Origin: Glandiceps talaboti
Taxonomy: Eukaryota; Hemichordata; Enteropneusta; Spengelidae
DNA length: 42,500 nucleotides
NCBI RefSeq assembly: GCF_964340395.1
Contig: NC_135565.1
Span: 11,374,242-11,416,741 of the forward strand
Reading direction: 5' to 3'
The position numbers were made by a program, and so were the translations under genes. The notes beneath the pieces were generated by a model. That model did not search any database and had not been told where the DNA came from. It worked only from the letters and a program-made list of their open reading frames with translations. Positions 1 through 17,203 of the stretch are shown here, piece by piece (within the stretch, counting starts at the first letter, position 1; the number at the start of each line of letters is the position of its first letter).

Positions 1-47
<47 letters not shown>

Positions 48-556
48 GTCCACCACCACCACCACCACCACCACCACCACCACCACCACCACCACCATCA
101 CCACCATCAACACCTTCATAACCACCATCACCCCACCTATACCGCGTACACCTACATCCGTCACCGCCGCCGCCGACACCACCACCACCACCACCACCAC
201 CACCACCACCACCACCACCACCACCACCTACAACATCACCACTATCTACAACTACATCACCACCACACTATCATTTCCAAGACCACCTCATCCACCACCG
301 CCACCACTACCTACATCACCACCACCACCACTGCCTACATCCCCTACACCATTACCACCACCATCTACATCACCACCACCACCACCACCTACATACACCA
401 TCGCCACCACCACCTCACTACCATTTCCACGACCACCTCAGCCACCATCACCACTATACCTACATCACCTCCACTACCTCCTACACCTACATCACCTCCA
501 CCACACTACCACCTACACCAACACCACCACCACCTCAACCAACACCGACAACACCA
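1..556. repeat. (ATC)n / (ACC)n trinucleotide tract with higher-order repetition
   Basis: A pure ATC run fills about the first 46 bases. Pure ACC runs follow at about 50-97 and 176-228, then degenerate CAC/TAC/ATC triplets continue to about 556. The frame across it reads as a Thr/Pro/Ser/His-rich stretch, but this is only the triplet repeat being translated and no domain is visible. Part of the degenerate section is duplicated at a larger scale: the block starting near 271 ('atttccaagaccacctca') recurs near 422 with few changes, a period of about 150 bp. The tract runs off the left edge, so its full length is unknown. Confidence 0.93.
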
Positions 557-1295
557 AAACCATTACCAACATTACCAAATCAATATCCACCTCTGTCATT
601 TTGATTAAGTTCAACTCCAAATACTTGTTTGTAATATTTTCAAATATTTGAATTGTATTCTTTACATCATACACATTGTTGTTTTGACTAGATATCAAAA
701 CATTATAGCAGTGTTAAAGGAAAACTCTCATCCTCTTACTCTCCTCTGGCTAGTTGAAAGCTTTGTCAGTGTGTAGAAAATCGACGTCTCATCAAAAAAA
801 AATAGTCTACGTTGACCTCCTTTTTACCAACAAGAAAATCGTAGCTTAAATCGGGATTAATTTTCAAGGGAAATGTCATAATGCAAGAACTAAGTGACCC
901 CACTGATTGAAGCCCTTCGGCGGGGGTTACTCAAATTAGTTTCTGGTTAAGGTTGCAAAGTTTTGCTTTCAGAGTCTTGTAAGCTACGTACCATTACCAT
1001 GACTTACTGACCTGTAGAGTAGAGTTTAGAAAAAAAGTTACTATCAATATGCTCTCGCTGAAGAAGAAATCGACAAAGGCTAATATCTCTCGCTATTTCC
1101 AATAACAACTTTAATTGTTTGGATGCAGTCGAAGTCTTCAAGGTAGCCGACAGTTTTAGACAGTGTCATAGCAACGCATTTCAGTTTAACTGTCATTTGC
1201 ATAAATTTCAAACGTTAAATACAGTTCAAAAAAGACTTCAACTAGCGCTCTTCTTTATCTTTAACTGTACGTTATATTGAATTGTACATTAAACT
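557..1295. other. Unique AT-rich sequence, nothing recognised
   Basis: No open frame of note, no splice-site pair, no tRNA-like boxes and no tandem structure were seen here. The left edge holds the short decaying end of the triplet tract. Confidence 0.6.
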
Positions 1296-1750
1296 GCATA
1301 ACATAACATAACATAACATAACATAACACAACATAACATAACATAACATAACATAACATAACATAACATCGCATCACATGACATTGCATCGCATCGCATT
1401 GCATTGCATTACATTATATTGCATTGTTTTGCATTGCATGGCATGGCATTACATTACATTACATCACATGTCATTACATAACATTGAATTACATTACATC
1501 ACAACACAACACATCACATCACATCACATCACATTAGATCACATCACATTACATTACATCACATCACATTACATCAAATCTTATCACATTACATTACATT
1601 ACATTACATTACGTTACATCAAATCGTATCACATTACATTACATTACATTACATTACAGCACATTATATCAAATCGTATCGCATTACATTACATTACATT
1701 ACATTACATTACATTACATTACATTACATTACGTTACATTACATTACTAG
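1296..1750. repeat. Pentanucleotide array (ACATA)n then (ACATT/ACATC/GCATT)n
   Basis: About 70 bp of near-perfect ACATA units (from about 1297 to 1369) change into roughly 380 bp of ACATT units mixed with ACATC, GCATT and GCATC variants. The five-base phase is kept over most of the length. The frame across it (His/Tyr/Leu/Ile/Thr) is a translation of the repeat. Within the second part a longer unit containing 'atcaaatcgtatcacatt' is reused near 1618 and 1668, so local duplications of about 50 bp have occurred on top of slippage. Confidence 0.93.
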
Positions 1751-4806
<3,056 letters not shown>

Positions 4807-4824
4807 ACGCATGCGCATAAAAGG
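4807..4824 (+). promoter_or_regulatory. NRF1-like site directly abutting a TATA-like box
   Basis: 'acgcatgcgc' at 4807-4816 resembles the core of the palindromic NRF1 consensus (YGCGCANGCGCR). It is followed immediately by 'ataaaagg' at 4817-4824, a TATA-like box. Two CpG in this palindromic context are unusual in the AT-rich surroundings. No transcript start or convincing coding exon can be seen downstream, so promoter function is only inferred. Confidence 0.22.
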
Positions 4825-5184
4825 GTATTAAATAGGCAGCAGTACCAATCGAGTGAAGTTTTTTCAGGACGAAATACGACGTAGTGTGGTTGAACGACTG
4901 TTCAGAAGGTTGATGAACTTTGTACACATGGCACAATGTTGTATCGACCCAACAAACCTGTAATTTTCTTCGGTGCATCTGATACAAGTAAACAAGCCTT
5001 TACAATGTAACTCATTAGGAGAACCATGCATTTTCTTGCGGAAATGCAACATTAGTATATACTAGGAAGCGCACTTTTCATCTGCGGTTTAAAAGGGTTA
5101 AATAGTAGGGCTGCATGATTTATAGAGTAATCATTTATAATTTATATTACATCTTGTCCTGGAGACAAAAAACATGGCGTGTAA

Positions 5185-7625
<2,441 letters not shown>

Positions 7626-7709
7626 TCGATCGATTGATCAATCAATCAATCAATCGATCGATATATGCTATTGATTGATTGATCGATCGACCAACCAATC
7701 AAGTAGTCG

Positions 7710-7793
<84 letters not shown>

Positions 7794-7880
7794 GTCACTC
7801 AGTCACTCAGTCACAGTCAGTGTCAGTCAGTGTTAGTCAGTCAGTCAGTCAGTCAGTCAGTCAGTCAGTCAGTCAGTCAG

Positions 7881-7936
<56 letters not shown>

Positions 7937-7962
7937 CCAACCAACCAACCAACCAACCAACA
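7626..7962. repeat. Compound tetranucleotide array (TCAA)n/(TCAG)n/(CCAA)n
   Basis: A mixed ATCA/ATCG/GATT section at 7626-7709 contains inverted stretches ('atcaatcaatcaat' followed by 'attgattgattgat'). Then come (TCAA)n to about 7793, (TCAG)n to about 7881, (TCAA)n again to about 7935 and (CCAA)n to about 7962. The reading frame of about 98 codons (Asn-Gln-Ser-Ile/Val) is purely the repeat translated. Confidence 0.95.
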
Positions 7963-8679
7963 ATTGACTAACTGATCTTATTGAGGTTCACATATTCCGT
8001 TACCAATCCATCTATCCAATCTTCTAGTATGCATCTATCAATGACGCAATTGAGTCAGTCAATGCTAAAGTAAATCATCTATCGACACGATTCAAGCTAG
8101 AGGCTATCTCCATTCTGATTGACTGATTCCATCTGTCCTGCTAAGTTTATGAACCCAATTACGTTACCCACAAAAGATAAACGTCAGTGAAAACTTTAAG
8201 AAAGAAAATAATTATTTTGTTTTCTAAAGGTCGCCAATGCAGAACATGAGATTGCTGGATTGTTTATAACCAGCCGATGTACCCATGCAATCGGGTAATG
8301 GTTGATTGACACTGTTTCTACATTTTCATTTAAAAGAAGGCAAAATCTTCTAAAATCTATTTTAATGATGAGAGGTCACATACTAAATTTAGAAAGACGT
8401 AGATCAAGTTTAAATTTGTAGCTGAATAAATAGAACACCATTAAAACATGTAAGAAAGAAAAGAGTTTGTTATTGTGAGGTGATTTGTAACTGCATAAAA
8501 GCACAACTAAATCACTTTGCACATGAATCTGTTGATTCACAAAATAAATTGAAAAGTTAACTTAGAGAACTTAAATAGTTAGATATTTCGTGTTTGTTCA
8601 ATGTGCTTACGCAAATCAATCCCGTACGCACAAAACAAAATCTATCTATTACCCACGTATTAGTTTTTCCTTGCCTTCG

Positions 8680-8720
<41 letters not shown>

Positions 8721-9161
8721 AAATTATTGAGTTAGAAACATGGACTTGGGCTATGTTGTTCCAACATCTTATTTTTTTTAATTAAGAAAATTTTCAAAAT
8801 ATATATCAATTTCTCATCCTAATTTGTACTTAGAAATTGTTTTCACAAATAATTTGCTACATCAATTTATCATATTATTCCAAGACACATGATGCGTTAC
8901 TGTTGACTATTAGCGCTAAGTTAACATGACACTTCAGAGATTATATGTATTCCTGTTGGCTTTCATATCATGCATTACTTGTGAAAATCTCTGTACACGT
9001 CTTGAATTATTGATAGATTGAAGATAATACCAGTGAAAGGTTATATAGTTACGAGTTAATATTTTATGTACGGGATGATGTCTACTAAACACTTTGTTAA
9101 GCTCATTAACGGTTTACGGCAAGATTCTGTAATCCTGAAAAAAATATCGTCGCGTCTGATA
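7963..9161. other. Unique AT-rich stretch; poly(T) run only
   Basis: The only notable structure is the homopolymer at 8682-8718. Otherwise no gene, RNA or repeat signal was recognised. Confidence 0.55.
8682..8718 (-). repeat. Poly(T) run of 37 (poly(A) on the minus strand)
   Basis: Thirty-seven consecutive T. Read on the minus strand it is a poly(A) run preceded by 'caataatttgc', an AATAAT-like hexamer about 11 bases upstream. This would fit the 3' end of a minus-strand retrocopy, but the sequence to its right (upstream in that orientation) is not recognised, so simple slippage is equally possible. Confidence 0.8.
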
Positions 9162-9345
9162 TAATTCTTACTAACATTTTGTTGTCCTGGTAGACGAATA
9201 TCTTACAAACATTGCTACATTTTATCGTTAGGATGGCCAAATATCTTACCAACACTGCTACATTTTATCGTTTGGCTCGACAAAAATCTTACTAACATTG
9301 TCTTCTGACGCGTAAAAATCTTACCGATATTGCTACATTTGCGTA
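9162..9345. repeat. Diverged minisatellite, about 40-bp unit, about five copies
   Basis: The phrase 'aatcttac(t/c)aacattgctacattttatcg' recurs in degraded forms starting near 9165, 9200, 9241, 9285 and 9317, so the units are about 32-44 bp long. The second and third copies are the most alike (both carry 'gctacattttatcgtt'), while the fourth lacks the 'gctacatttt' part. No open frame persists. Confidence 0.8.
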
Positions 9346-9439
9346 AACCCACACATGACCCACACTCTTAAAATGCATACATTTGAAACATTTTACCTGA
9401 TTTGCTTGTCGACCAGATTATAGATTGTAGCTATTCAGC

Positions 9440-9882
9440 TCAAAATTCAAAACCGTCATTGTCCATTAAATTAAAAACATATAATGGAAAATTACCTTCT
9501 GACGTCTCAGAAATCCCAATATACAAAAACATACAACCAAACAGACAAATGTACAACAATACTACGTAGATCTATAAAAGAAAAAAATATGTACACGACT
9601 AAACTCCTGTCACAGTTATTACAATTCAGTGAATCCAGTTTAAAATGGAAATAGCAGATGGAATGAAAGGCAACTTGTCCTTGCAAGGGAAACTTTGAGT
9701 CGCCGACCTGACGGTTTAGTTTGGAACTGAGAATGTAGTGGGTGTGATTGATCCTTGACAATTTGAATAACTTTTCGTTTCAATAACTGATCGTAGAATT
9801 CGGAGAGTTGTTTCTGCTTTGAACTGATCATCCTTCCCGTCTGACTGACTGGACTATTGATTACCATATTCAAATATTCCAT
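9440..9882 (-). mobile_element. 5'-truncated LINE: ORF2 C-terminus plus 3' UTR (decayed)
   Basis: Read on the minus strand from 9882, about 75 codons are open and show the C-terminal signature of APE-type non-LTR retrotransposon ORF2 proteins: a basic stretch, 'KDQSHPLHSQF', then 'PSGRRLKVSLAR'. After a frameshift the expected terminal block follows in another frame ('FIPSAISILN', then a stop at 9628-9626). The remainder to about 9440 looks like a 3' UTR, ending in 'ggacaatgacggttttgaat', a form common at LINE 3' ends. The reverse-transcriptase and endonuclease domains are absent, which fits 5' truncation during target-primed insertion. The clade is not certain (CR1/Rex/jockey-like group). 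It is not functional. Confidence 0.82.
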
Positions 9883-10189
9883 GGCGGATGAGGCGACCTG
9901 TCAGTCTACGAAACGTATCAGTGTTATACATTTCAAGCTCCTGTCTAACTCTGTATGTGCCATGTGACAAACTGTATTTATGGAATGAAATACTTCAATG
10001 GTTGTGACAATATTACACATATACTGCACGTAGACGTGCCTTTAGAATCTAGCCAATCCATCACTCTTTTATTGAAATTGTGTAGAACGGATCAGGATAA
10101 CAAACTACTGTAATGCTGTGAATAAAGTGTAAGACTTAGGATAGTTCTTTATTTAAAAGCACTCTGCCTTTATTAAATCAGGATTATTG
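9883..10189. other. Spacer right of the LINE fragment, nothing recognised
   Basis: The LINE-like protein similarity fades beyond 9882, and no other gene or repeat was recognised before the triplet tract. Confidence 0.5.
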
Positions 10190-10340
10190 TGGTGGTGGTG
10201 GTGGTGGTGGTGGTGGTGATGATATTTATGATGATGACGATGATGACGATGATGATGATGATGATGATGAGGATGAGGAGGAGGAGGAGGAGGAGGAGGA
10301 GGAGGAGGATGAGAACGAGGCCGCTGCCGACGACGACGAT
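10190..10340. repeat. Compound trinucleotide tract (GGT)n (GAT)n (GAG)n (GAC)n
   Basis: GGT units (about 10190-10218) pass into GAT/GAC units (to about 10270), then pure GAG (about 10272-10308), then GAC/CGA units. The four motifs keep three-base phase and differ by single substitutions, so one array has drifted. Open frames on both strands (poly-Val/Met/Arg and poly-Ser) are artefacts. The GAG section is a purine-only strand of about 40 bp. Confidence 0.93.
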
Positions 10341-10581
10341 GTTAACGTCTTGGTTACACGGGTTAATGACAGTATAGAAGTTAAACGCTTGACGGATATC
10401 TCGACTTGAGGGAATGAAAACCTCAGAGATTGACTTGCTTCAATTGCCTTTTTTCTCAAGACAATCTGAAGTGAAGCACCCCTTCGAAGTTCTCTCCTGA
10501 TAAAGAAGGACGATAAGTAGATTGGCAAAATTGGATTTTGTTTTTAAGTGTATGGGGCCGGGGGCACCCCATCAGTTAGTC

Positions 10582-10874
10582 TGGGCGCCATGTCAACAAC
10601 CATGCATCAAATTCATATAATTTCCAATTTTATTTGTTTGGCTCATTCCCTTGCAACACTACGATAATTGTAGTACCATGGGTGATTGCTACTCAAATTA
10701 AAGATCATCACAAAGTCTGCACGAGACACTAATGTTGCACATCCATCATTAATTAGAGTTAAGCAGTCGAGCGTTTTACGATCAGCTCTACCACATTGAG
10801 ATGCAGAGTTAGCCAAAACAACCAAGTAACAATGACGCCAAAAGGATGTGACCAGTCAACGAAAATGGCGCCCA
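10582..10874. mobile_element. Candidate MITE: 293 bp with 10-bp terminal inverted repeats
   Basis: The left end 'tgggcgccat' at 10582-10591 is matched by its exact reverse complement at 10865-10874, with further inner similarity (GTCAAC on the left, GTTGAC-related bases on the right, offset by a few bases). The ends are GC-rich in an AT-rich setting. No transposase is encoded, and the 61-codon minus-strand frame at 10643-10825 matches nothing I know. No clean target-site duplication is visible at the outer edges, which is the main weakness of this call. Confidence 0.4.
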
Positions 10875-12253
<1,379 letters not shown>

Positions 12254-12396
12254 AGTATCAAGTTAGATACACAGGAGCCGTTACGCAATGTATCTTACTT
12301 GGATATTGTGTTATTTATACTGCTCTACATACATATGTATTGAGCACTGTTTACTCCAGTATTGACATATTACATATGCATTACATATGCTGAATT

Positions 12397-12397
<1 letters not shown>

Positions 12398-12469
<72 letters not shown>
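12398..12469. repeat. (TA)n microsatellite, about 72 bp
   Basis: Perfect alternating TA, second of the pair with 12157-12250. The approach to it is already TA/CATATG-rich. Confidence 0.97.
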
Positions 12470-12471
<2 letters not shown>

Positions 12472-13679
12472 TAAATCACGGTCGCTAACGTTTACTATCA
12501 TATGGAACAGGAGTTTCTATTTGACAAAACTCACTTTACTTATACAAGATAGCAGCAATATAATGAATGACATTGGCGGGTGTTACTGACAAAATCAGCC
12601 TTCGTCTTTGACCTTTCAAACAGTAATGTCAAAAATCCAAGAAGCTTAAATATTTGGTGTGATTAGCCACCTAGCTTGAATATATTAATCCAAGAAAAGC
12701 AAGACGGAAATAATGTTTATAAAGGTTTAATTGTTTGATTGACGAATTGTTCGCTTGAAGGATTAAAACATCCATTCCGGACAACTAAATGATTTGGAAT
12801 AAAGGATTCATTGCTGCGTACATTCAACGCTGTACACGGCGTATATGTATACAGATTTATGTATGCGCTTTTTATGGAAGCATTATGAAATGTCGGGAAT
12901 TGCATGCTCAATAGTAGCTTTCAAATGTCAGAACGTTTTAGTTTTTGCTCAAGTGTGGGTCATAAGAGTGTTATATTGTGCGAACAAACAAGAAAATTAC
13001 CACAGATTTAAAAGCTGGTGGTGATTGCATTACATACAAATATCACACCTTTTTCTGACGTCTGTCACTTTCGATAATAAACAATGCTTGTTCAGTGGTC
13101 ATTTCTACATTAAAAAAAGTTCCTTTCATGATATGTTTAATGTTTAGGGTCAAACAAGTGTTTGGATGTGGTATCCCAGGTGATGTTCGCATTGTTATCA
13201 ACTCACTTCAATTTCTGCCAAAATCAAGACCGCTTTTAAAGGATAATGCAAATTGAGCTCATTTTTTTTCTTTACAACTTGTTGAAATAACATAATTGCT
13301 TCATTTTACCATTTTATGCCTGAATGCTCCTTATATACCCTTCATAATTGCGTCGCAATTCGTTGATCATAGTTACTGTACTCATGAGATAGCATGTACA
13401 ATGGACCTCGTGTTTATGAATAAAACCAATAATGTATGTAGACATTCCTTTGCTGTTTTTATCTTTTATTGCAGTTTGTCATCAAAAGGCCAGATAATTG
13501 TGAATTTTATGTAATCTTAAGATTATCCAAGGGTTTAGCCTCTAAGTTAAAATTTGAAATATCCATATACACAAGAAATCCCTCTATCAATCAAACTACC
13601 GACCTGCCATCAACTCCACCAACATAATATAAATAGTCCATTGCTGAGTATTATTTGTTTTTTTAGTGTTTTTAGAATA
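12470..13679. other. Unique AT-rich stretch, nothing recognised
   Basis: No coding, RNA or repeat signal was recognised on either strand. Confidence 0.55.
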
Positions 13680-13885
13680 CGCTACACTACACCACACCAC
13701 ACAACATCACACCACACCACACCACATTATACTGTACTATGCTATACTGTCCTATACTATTCTATACTATATGCTATACTGTACTATACTGTACTGTACT
13801 GTACTGTACTGTACTGTACTGTACTGTACTATACTGTACTGCACTGTACTGTACTGTACTGTATTGTATTGTACTGTACTGTACT
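13680..13885. repeat. Pentanucleotide arrays (ACACC)n then (TACTG)n
   Basis: About 45 bp of ACACC-type units (from about 13682) changes into TATAC/TACTG units. The cleanest (TACTG)n part runs from about 13785 to 13885. Open frames here (Leu-Tyr-Cys-Thr-Val) are repeat translations. It ends in a short GC-rich joint, 'ccgtctgcgcaggcgtgc', before the next TA tract. Confidence 0.93.
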
Positions 13886-13899
13886 CCGTCTGCGCAGGC

Positions 13900-14012
<113 letters not shown>

Positions 14013-14065
14013 TGTAAGTGTCTCGCTGGAGAGAAGAGTGCTCGATGTAAATATTAGTAGAGCGT

Positions 14066-14217
14066 TATAGACTTAATTCAAAAGAATAAGGATGTAATAA
14101 GTCGTTACTCTGAGTTTCACGGTTCGAGCGATCTTCAGTCGTGTGAAGATCGCTCGAAGCGTGAAACTGTGCGAGTAACGACTTATTACATCCTTATTCT
14201 TTTGAATTAAATCTATA
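14066..14217. mobile_element. 152-bp fold-back (hairpin) element, MITE-like
   Basis: The left arm 14066-14137 and right arm 14144-14217 are inverted copies around the 6-nt loop 'gtcgtg'. Outer stem positions pair at 14073-14110 with 14173-14210 without mismatch ('ttaattcaaaagaataagga' on the left). After a small internal loop ('tg' opposite four bases) the stem resumes as GAGTTTCAC with GTGAAACTC-type pairing. It closes with 13 perfect pairs, 14125-14137 with 14144-14156. The element is moderately GC-rich at its tip and carries no open frame. Near identity of the arms suggests recent origin or selection for pairing. A MITE or snap-back element is the simplest reading. A structured RNA is the alternative. 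Confidence 0.75.
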
Positions 14218-14221
14218 TGTA

Positions 14222-14254
14222 TGTGTGTGTGTGCGTGCGTGCGTGCGCGCGCGC

Positions 14255-14286
<32 letters not shown>

Positions 14287-14316
14287 ATGTATGTATGTAT
14301 GTATGTATGTATGTAT
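14222..14316. repeat. (TG)n(CG)n(TG)n then (TATG)n array; Z-DNA-type sequence
   Basis: From 14222 to 14270 the sequence is strict alternating purine-pyrimidine, with TG, TGCG and a pure CG core ('gcgcgcgcgcg') followed by TG again. It then becomes (TATG)n to 14316. An alternating CG/TG run of this length is the classic Z-DNA-prone pattern. Confidence 0.93.
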
Positions 14317-14739
14317 TATACTAATGTATGATACATGTTTGTACGTAAAAAAATACATTAGTGTACTAGTGTACGAGTATATATGTATACATCTTTGTAC
14401 TTAAGTATGTGTGTGTGCATGTGTGTCATTTTGCATGTCTGTTCGACTAGCTGTATACCCATCTGAAATGTAAGTCTGTGTCTCTCTAGTTATACCACAT
14501 GTTATTACAACAATACTTACTTCAGATTCATTTCAGTAAAGTATTATGATCGTGATTAAGGATAACATTCATCCTTTATTACGGAGAATTTGCTAAAACA
14601 TATTATTCATTGTTTTCTATAAGATCATCTCATCATTAGGACAGGGAATTTAGTATTCCTTTCTCTATAATGCACTATGTACTGTATAAATATGTATCAC
14701 TACACCTTTCTCCTCCTACCGCCATCCCTCCCTGCTTAC
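14317..14739. other. Unique AT-rich spacer, nothing recognised
   Basis: Only scattered TG and GTAC fragments, probably decayed microsatellite, near 14320-14425. Confidence 0.5.
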
Positions 14740-14866
14740 CTACCCATGTACCCATCCACCCACCCACCCACTCAGCTACCTACGTATCTATCTATCTATC
14801 TACATACATACCTACCTATCTACCAGTTTGTCTGTCTGTCCCCTCCTTCCTTCCTTCCTTCTTTGC

Positions 14867-14901
<35 letters not shown>

Positions 14902-14967
14902 TTTGTTTGTGTTTGTCTACATATTATGCACGGCACACATACATGCGCACAGTTATACAAACAAACA

Positions 14968-15027
<60 letters not shown>
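14740..15027. repeat. Patchwork of short microsatellites ending in (TA)n
   Basis: In order: CCCA units, TCTA units, TACC/TACA units, TCTG units, TTCC units, (GT)n at 14868-14898, GTTT units, ACAA units and (TA)n at 14973-15027. Overlapping frames of up to 160 codons are artefacts of these motifs. Confidence 0.92.
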
Positions 15028-15031
<4 letters not shown>

Positions 15032-16293
15032 TATGTGTGTGTATATATATATAATGAATATACTGCTTATTGGATATCTTTTATATCCTGTAATAATACA
15101 CATTTTCTGGTCAACTCGATTTATATTTGGATCTGTTTTCTGTCAAGACTGACTAAGTTATATACCTATCTAATATCACTTTATTGCTATCTCCCATTGA
15201 TCATCTTTATAATATTATATCATTTCTCTATCAGGTCATCTCCTACATGGGAATATGATATCTCACAATAGGTGATGGAGTGACGACAATGAAATTCATA
15301 TTTTTTAATAGAAATATTGAATGCTTGTTTCAATTCCTTGCATATTAGATTCTTGTTCAACCGGGCGTGTAATCTCCCTTTTAAAAAAAATTAAAAATTC
15401 AACGCTGGCTGTATTTCGACCTCCTGAAATTACTGAATTGTTAATCAAGTATACAATACTGCTGAAGGCAAATAGATTTCAATATCTACCGATTTTGCAA
15501 GGTCATCATGCTATTCTCTGAAAGGAGACTCGAAATTTGTGAAATTGAAAATGACCGCTAGTCAATGCTCCATTTGCTATACAGGTAATTTGTATCATAC
15601 GTTTCCTTCTGACGTTGAGCGTGGACTCGTTAAAAGGTTTTGACTACTGTAACTGTAACCGGAGCAATTGGTTCTATATCTAGTTCTCCAGCTTGAAATC
15701 AGTCAAAGAACACTGTTATACTTGCAAGGGCATGTATAGCCTTATATTGATGAAACTCGAGCAGCATCGCTAAAAAACATGTTTACACGAACATTATATA
15801 CACACGTACTTACATTGCCATGAAATGACTCTCTGTAGAGCCCAAAGTTTATGACAATATCTTTTTTTTTTCCTGGAATGAAGTTCCATTTTAATATACG
15901 AATTAAGGTAAAAACAGTGAAAAGATGTAGCCCCCTGGTGCTTTGAATATAATCTGTATGTGACTATTCGGTGTTTTATCCGGCCCAGAACAAGTGAATA
16001 ACCACGCAGACAGGTTTACGTCCATAGAGAAGCTCACATGCTGTTAGGGATGTATCAATTCGACGACACAATGTCTGCACTTGCCTTAACATAAGATTAA
16101 TTAACATTCACATTGACTAAATTCTACACCGTTAATAGTGATATTGCCAACGCTATCTAAATTTGCATTTTAGAGCCTTTCTCTGAGGTATCTAAAACAC
16201 ATCAATGTTATATATGTTCAACTGATGTTATCAATAACGGTTATTTCTCGCTCGGCGCTTTCTCATTGTACCGCCATCTAATATCTTCACGAT
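15028..16293. other. Unique AT-rich stretch, nothing recognised
   Basis: No gene, RNA or repeat signal was recognised on either strand. Confidence 0.5.
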
Positions 16294-16765
16294 CACGTGT
16301 TAATATTTAAAGTGAAACTAACTTGTTTAGATTAACATATCTGAAAATTTCAAGTGTTTCTCTGTCACGTACAATGAGCAATTAATCAAACACTTAACAT
16401 CATCGTCTGAACGTTACAGCTGTTGCGATGGTTAACTTAATTTAGCGGAAATCACGTTTTTGATCAAAGATTAAACTTCTGCTTAACTATAAAAGGGTTT
16501 TAAAGCAGACCACAAACGAACACGTTCATTCCTATAACGATACTTGCCGCGATAAAATGTTTCAATCCGTTGTCGAGGTAACAACGCATGTAGTGACGTA
16601 TCCAATGTATGTATGAATGTATGTGTGGACCCTCCAGCAGTTACAGGCATGCGGGCAGTGTTATACCTGTACAAAGTAAGCCCGCGTTATCGACTCTGTA
16701 AAAACGAATCGGCGCTACTATAATTCGAACGCGAAAACGCTCTTCTTAACACGATGAAGTAAGTG
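16294..16765 (+). promoter_or_regulatory. Candidate TATA promoter with CpG-rich leader and splice-donor-like end
   Basis: Seen directly: CACGTG at 16294-16299, CAGCTG at 16417-16422, a TCF/LEF-type GATCAAAG at 16462-16469 and a good TATA box, TATAAAAG, at 16488-16495. Next comes a stretch (about 16515-16755) with clearly more CpG than its neighbours, about 20 by eye in 250 bp. It ends with ATG at 16754-16756, two A, then GTAAGTG at 16759, a strong splice-donor match. This order would suit a short first exon that is almost all 5' UTR. No downstream exon was found in the window, so the gene, if real, is not identified. The elements could also coincide by chance. Confidence 0.3.
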
Positions 16766-17203
16766 TAGTTGAACATTCTTGTCTCGAGGATCCGAATTCT
16801 ATTGTTGGTGAGTATCTCCAGTTTTTCATCTCAAGAAATGATTGCTTTGAATCTCTTGGAGAAAATTTGAGAGCCTCATAGCCAACTCATGGTATATAGA
16901 CAGACCGTGTTTGTGTACATTTGATGAGCACAGCGGTGGACAAGATGTTGATGAGTTATGTTCAAATACTTTTCATACTTCCCCCAAGGAAATGAGTGCT
17001 TTTTGAAAGTAATAGAAACAAATTCACCGAGTGCTAAATAATCAACTTATGGTGTTCTCAAATCGACTGATAGTATTTATTTACATTTAAACACAACAGG
17101 GGAAAACATGTTGTTTGGTTTTCAATTACTTCACATGACCATGATCTCCATTTGACATGCTAATTACGTAGGAACAGACTACCATTTATACTTGACAAAA
17201 ATA

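Noticed and set aside
10643-10825. Minus-strand stretch 'gtggtagagctgatcg…cgctcgactgctt' resembling a tRNA 5' half
   Set aside because: No matching B box, anticodon arm or acceptor pairing was found. It lies inside the candidate MITE.
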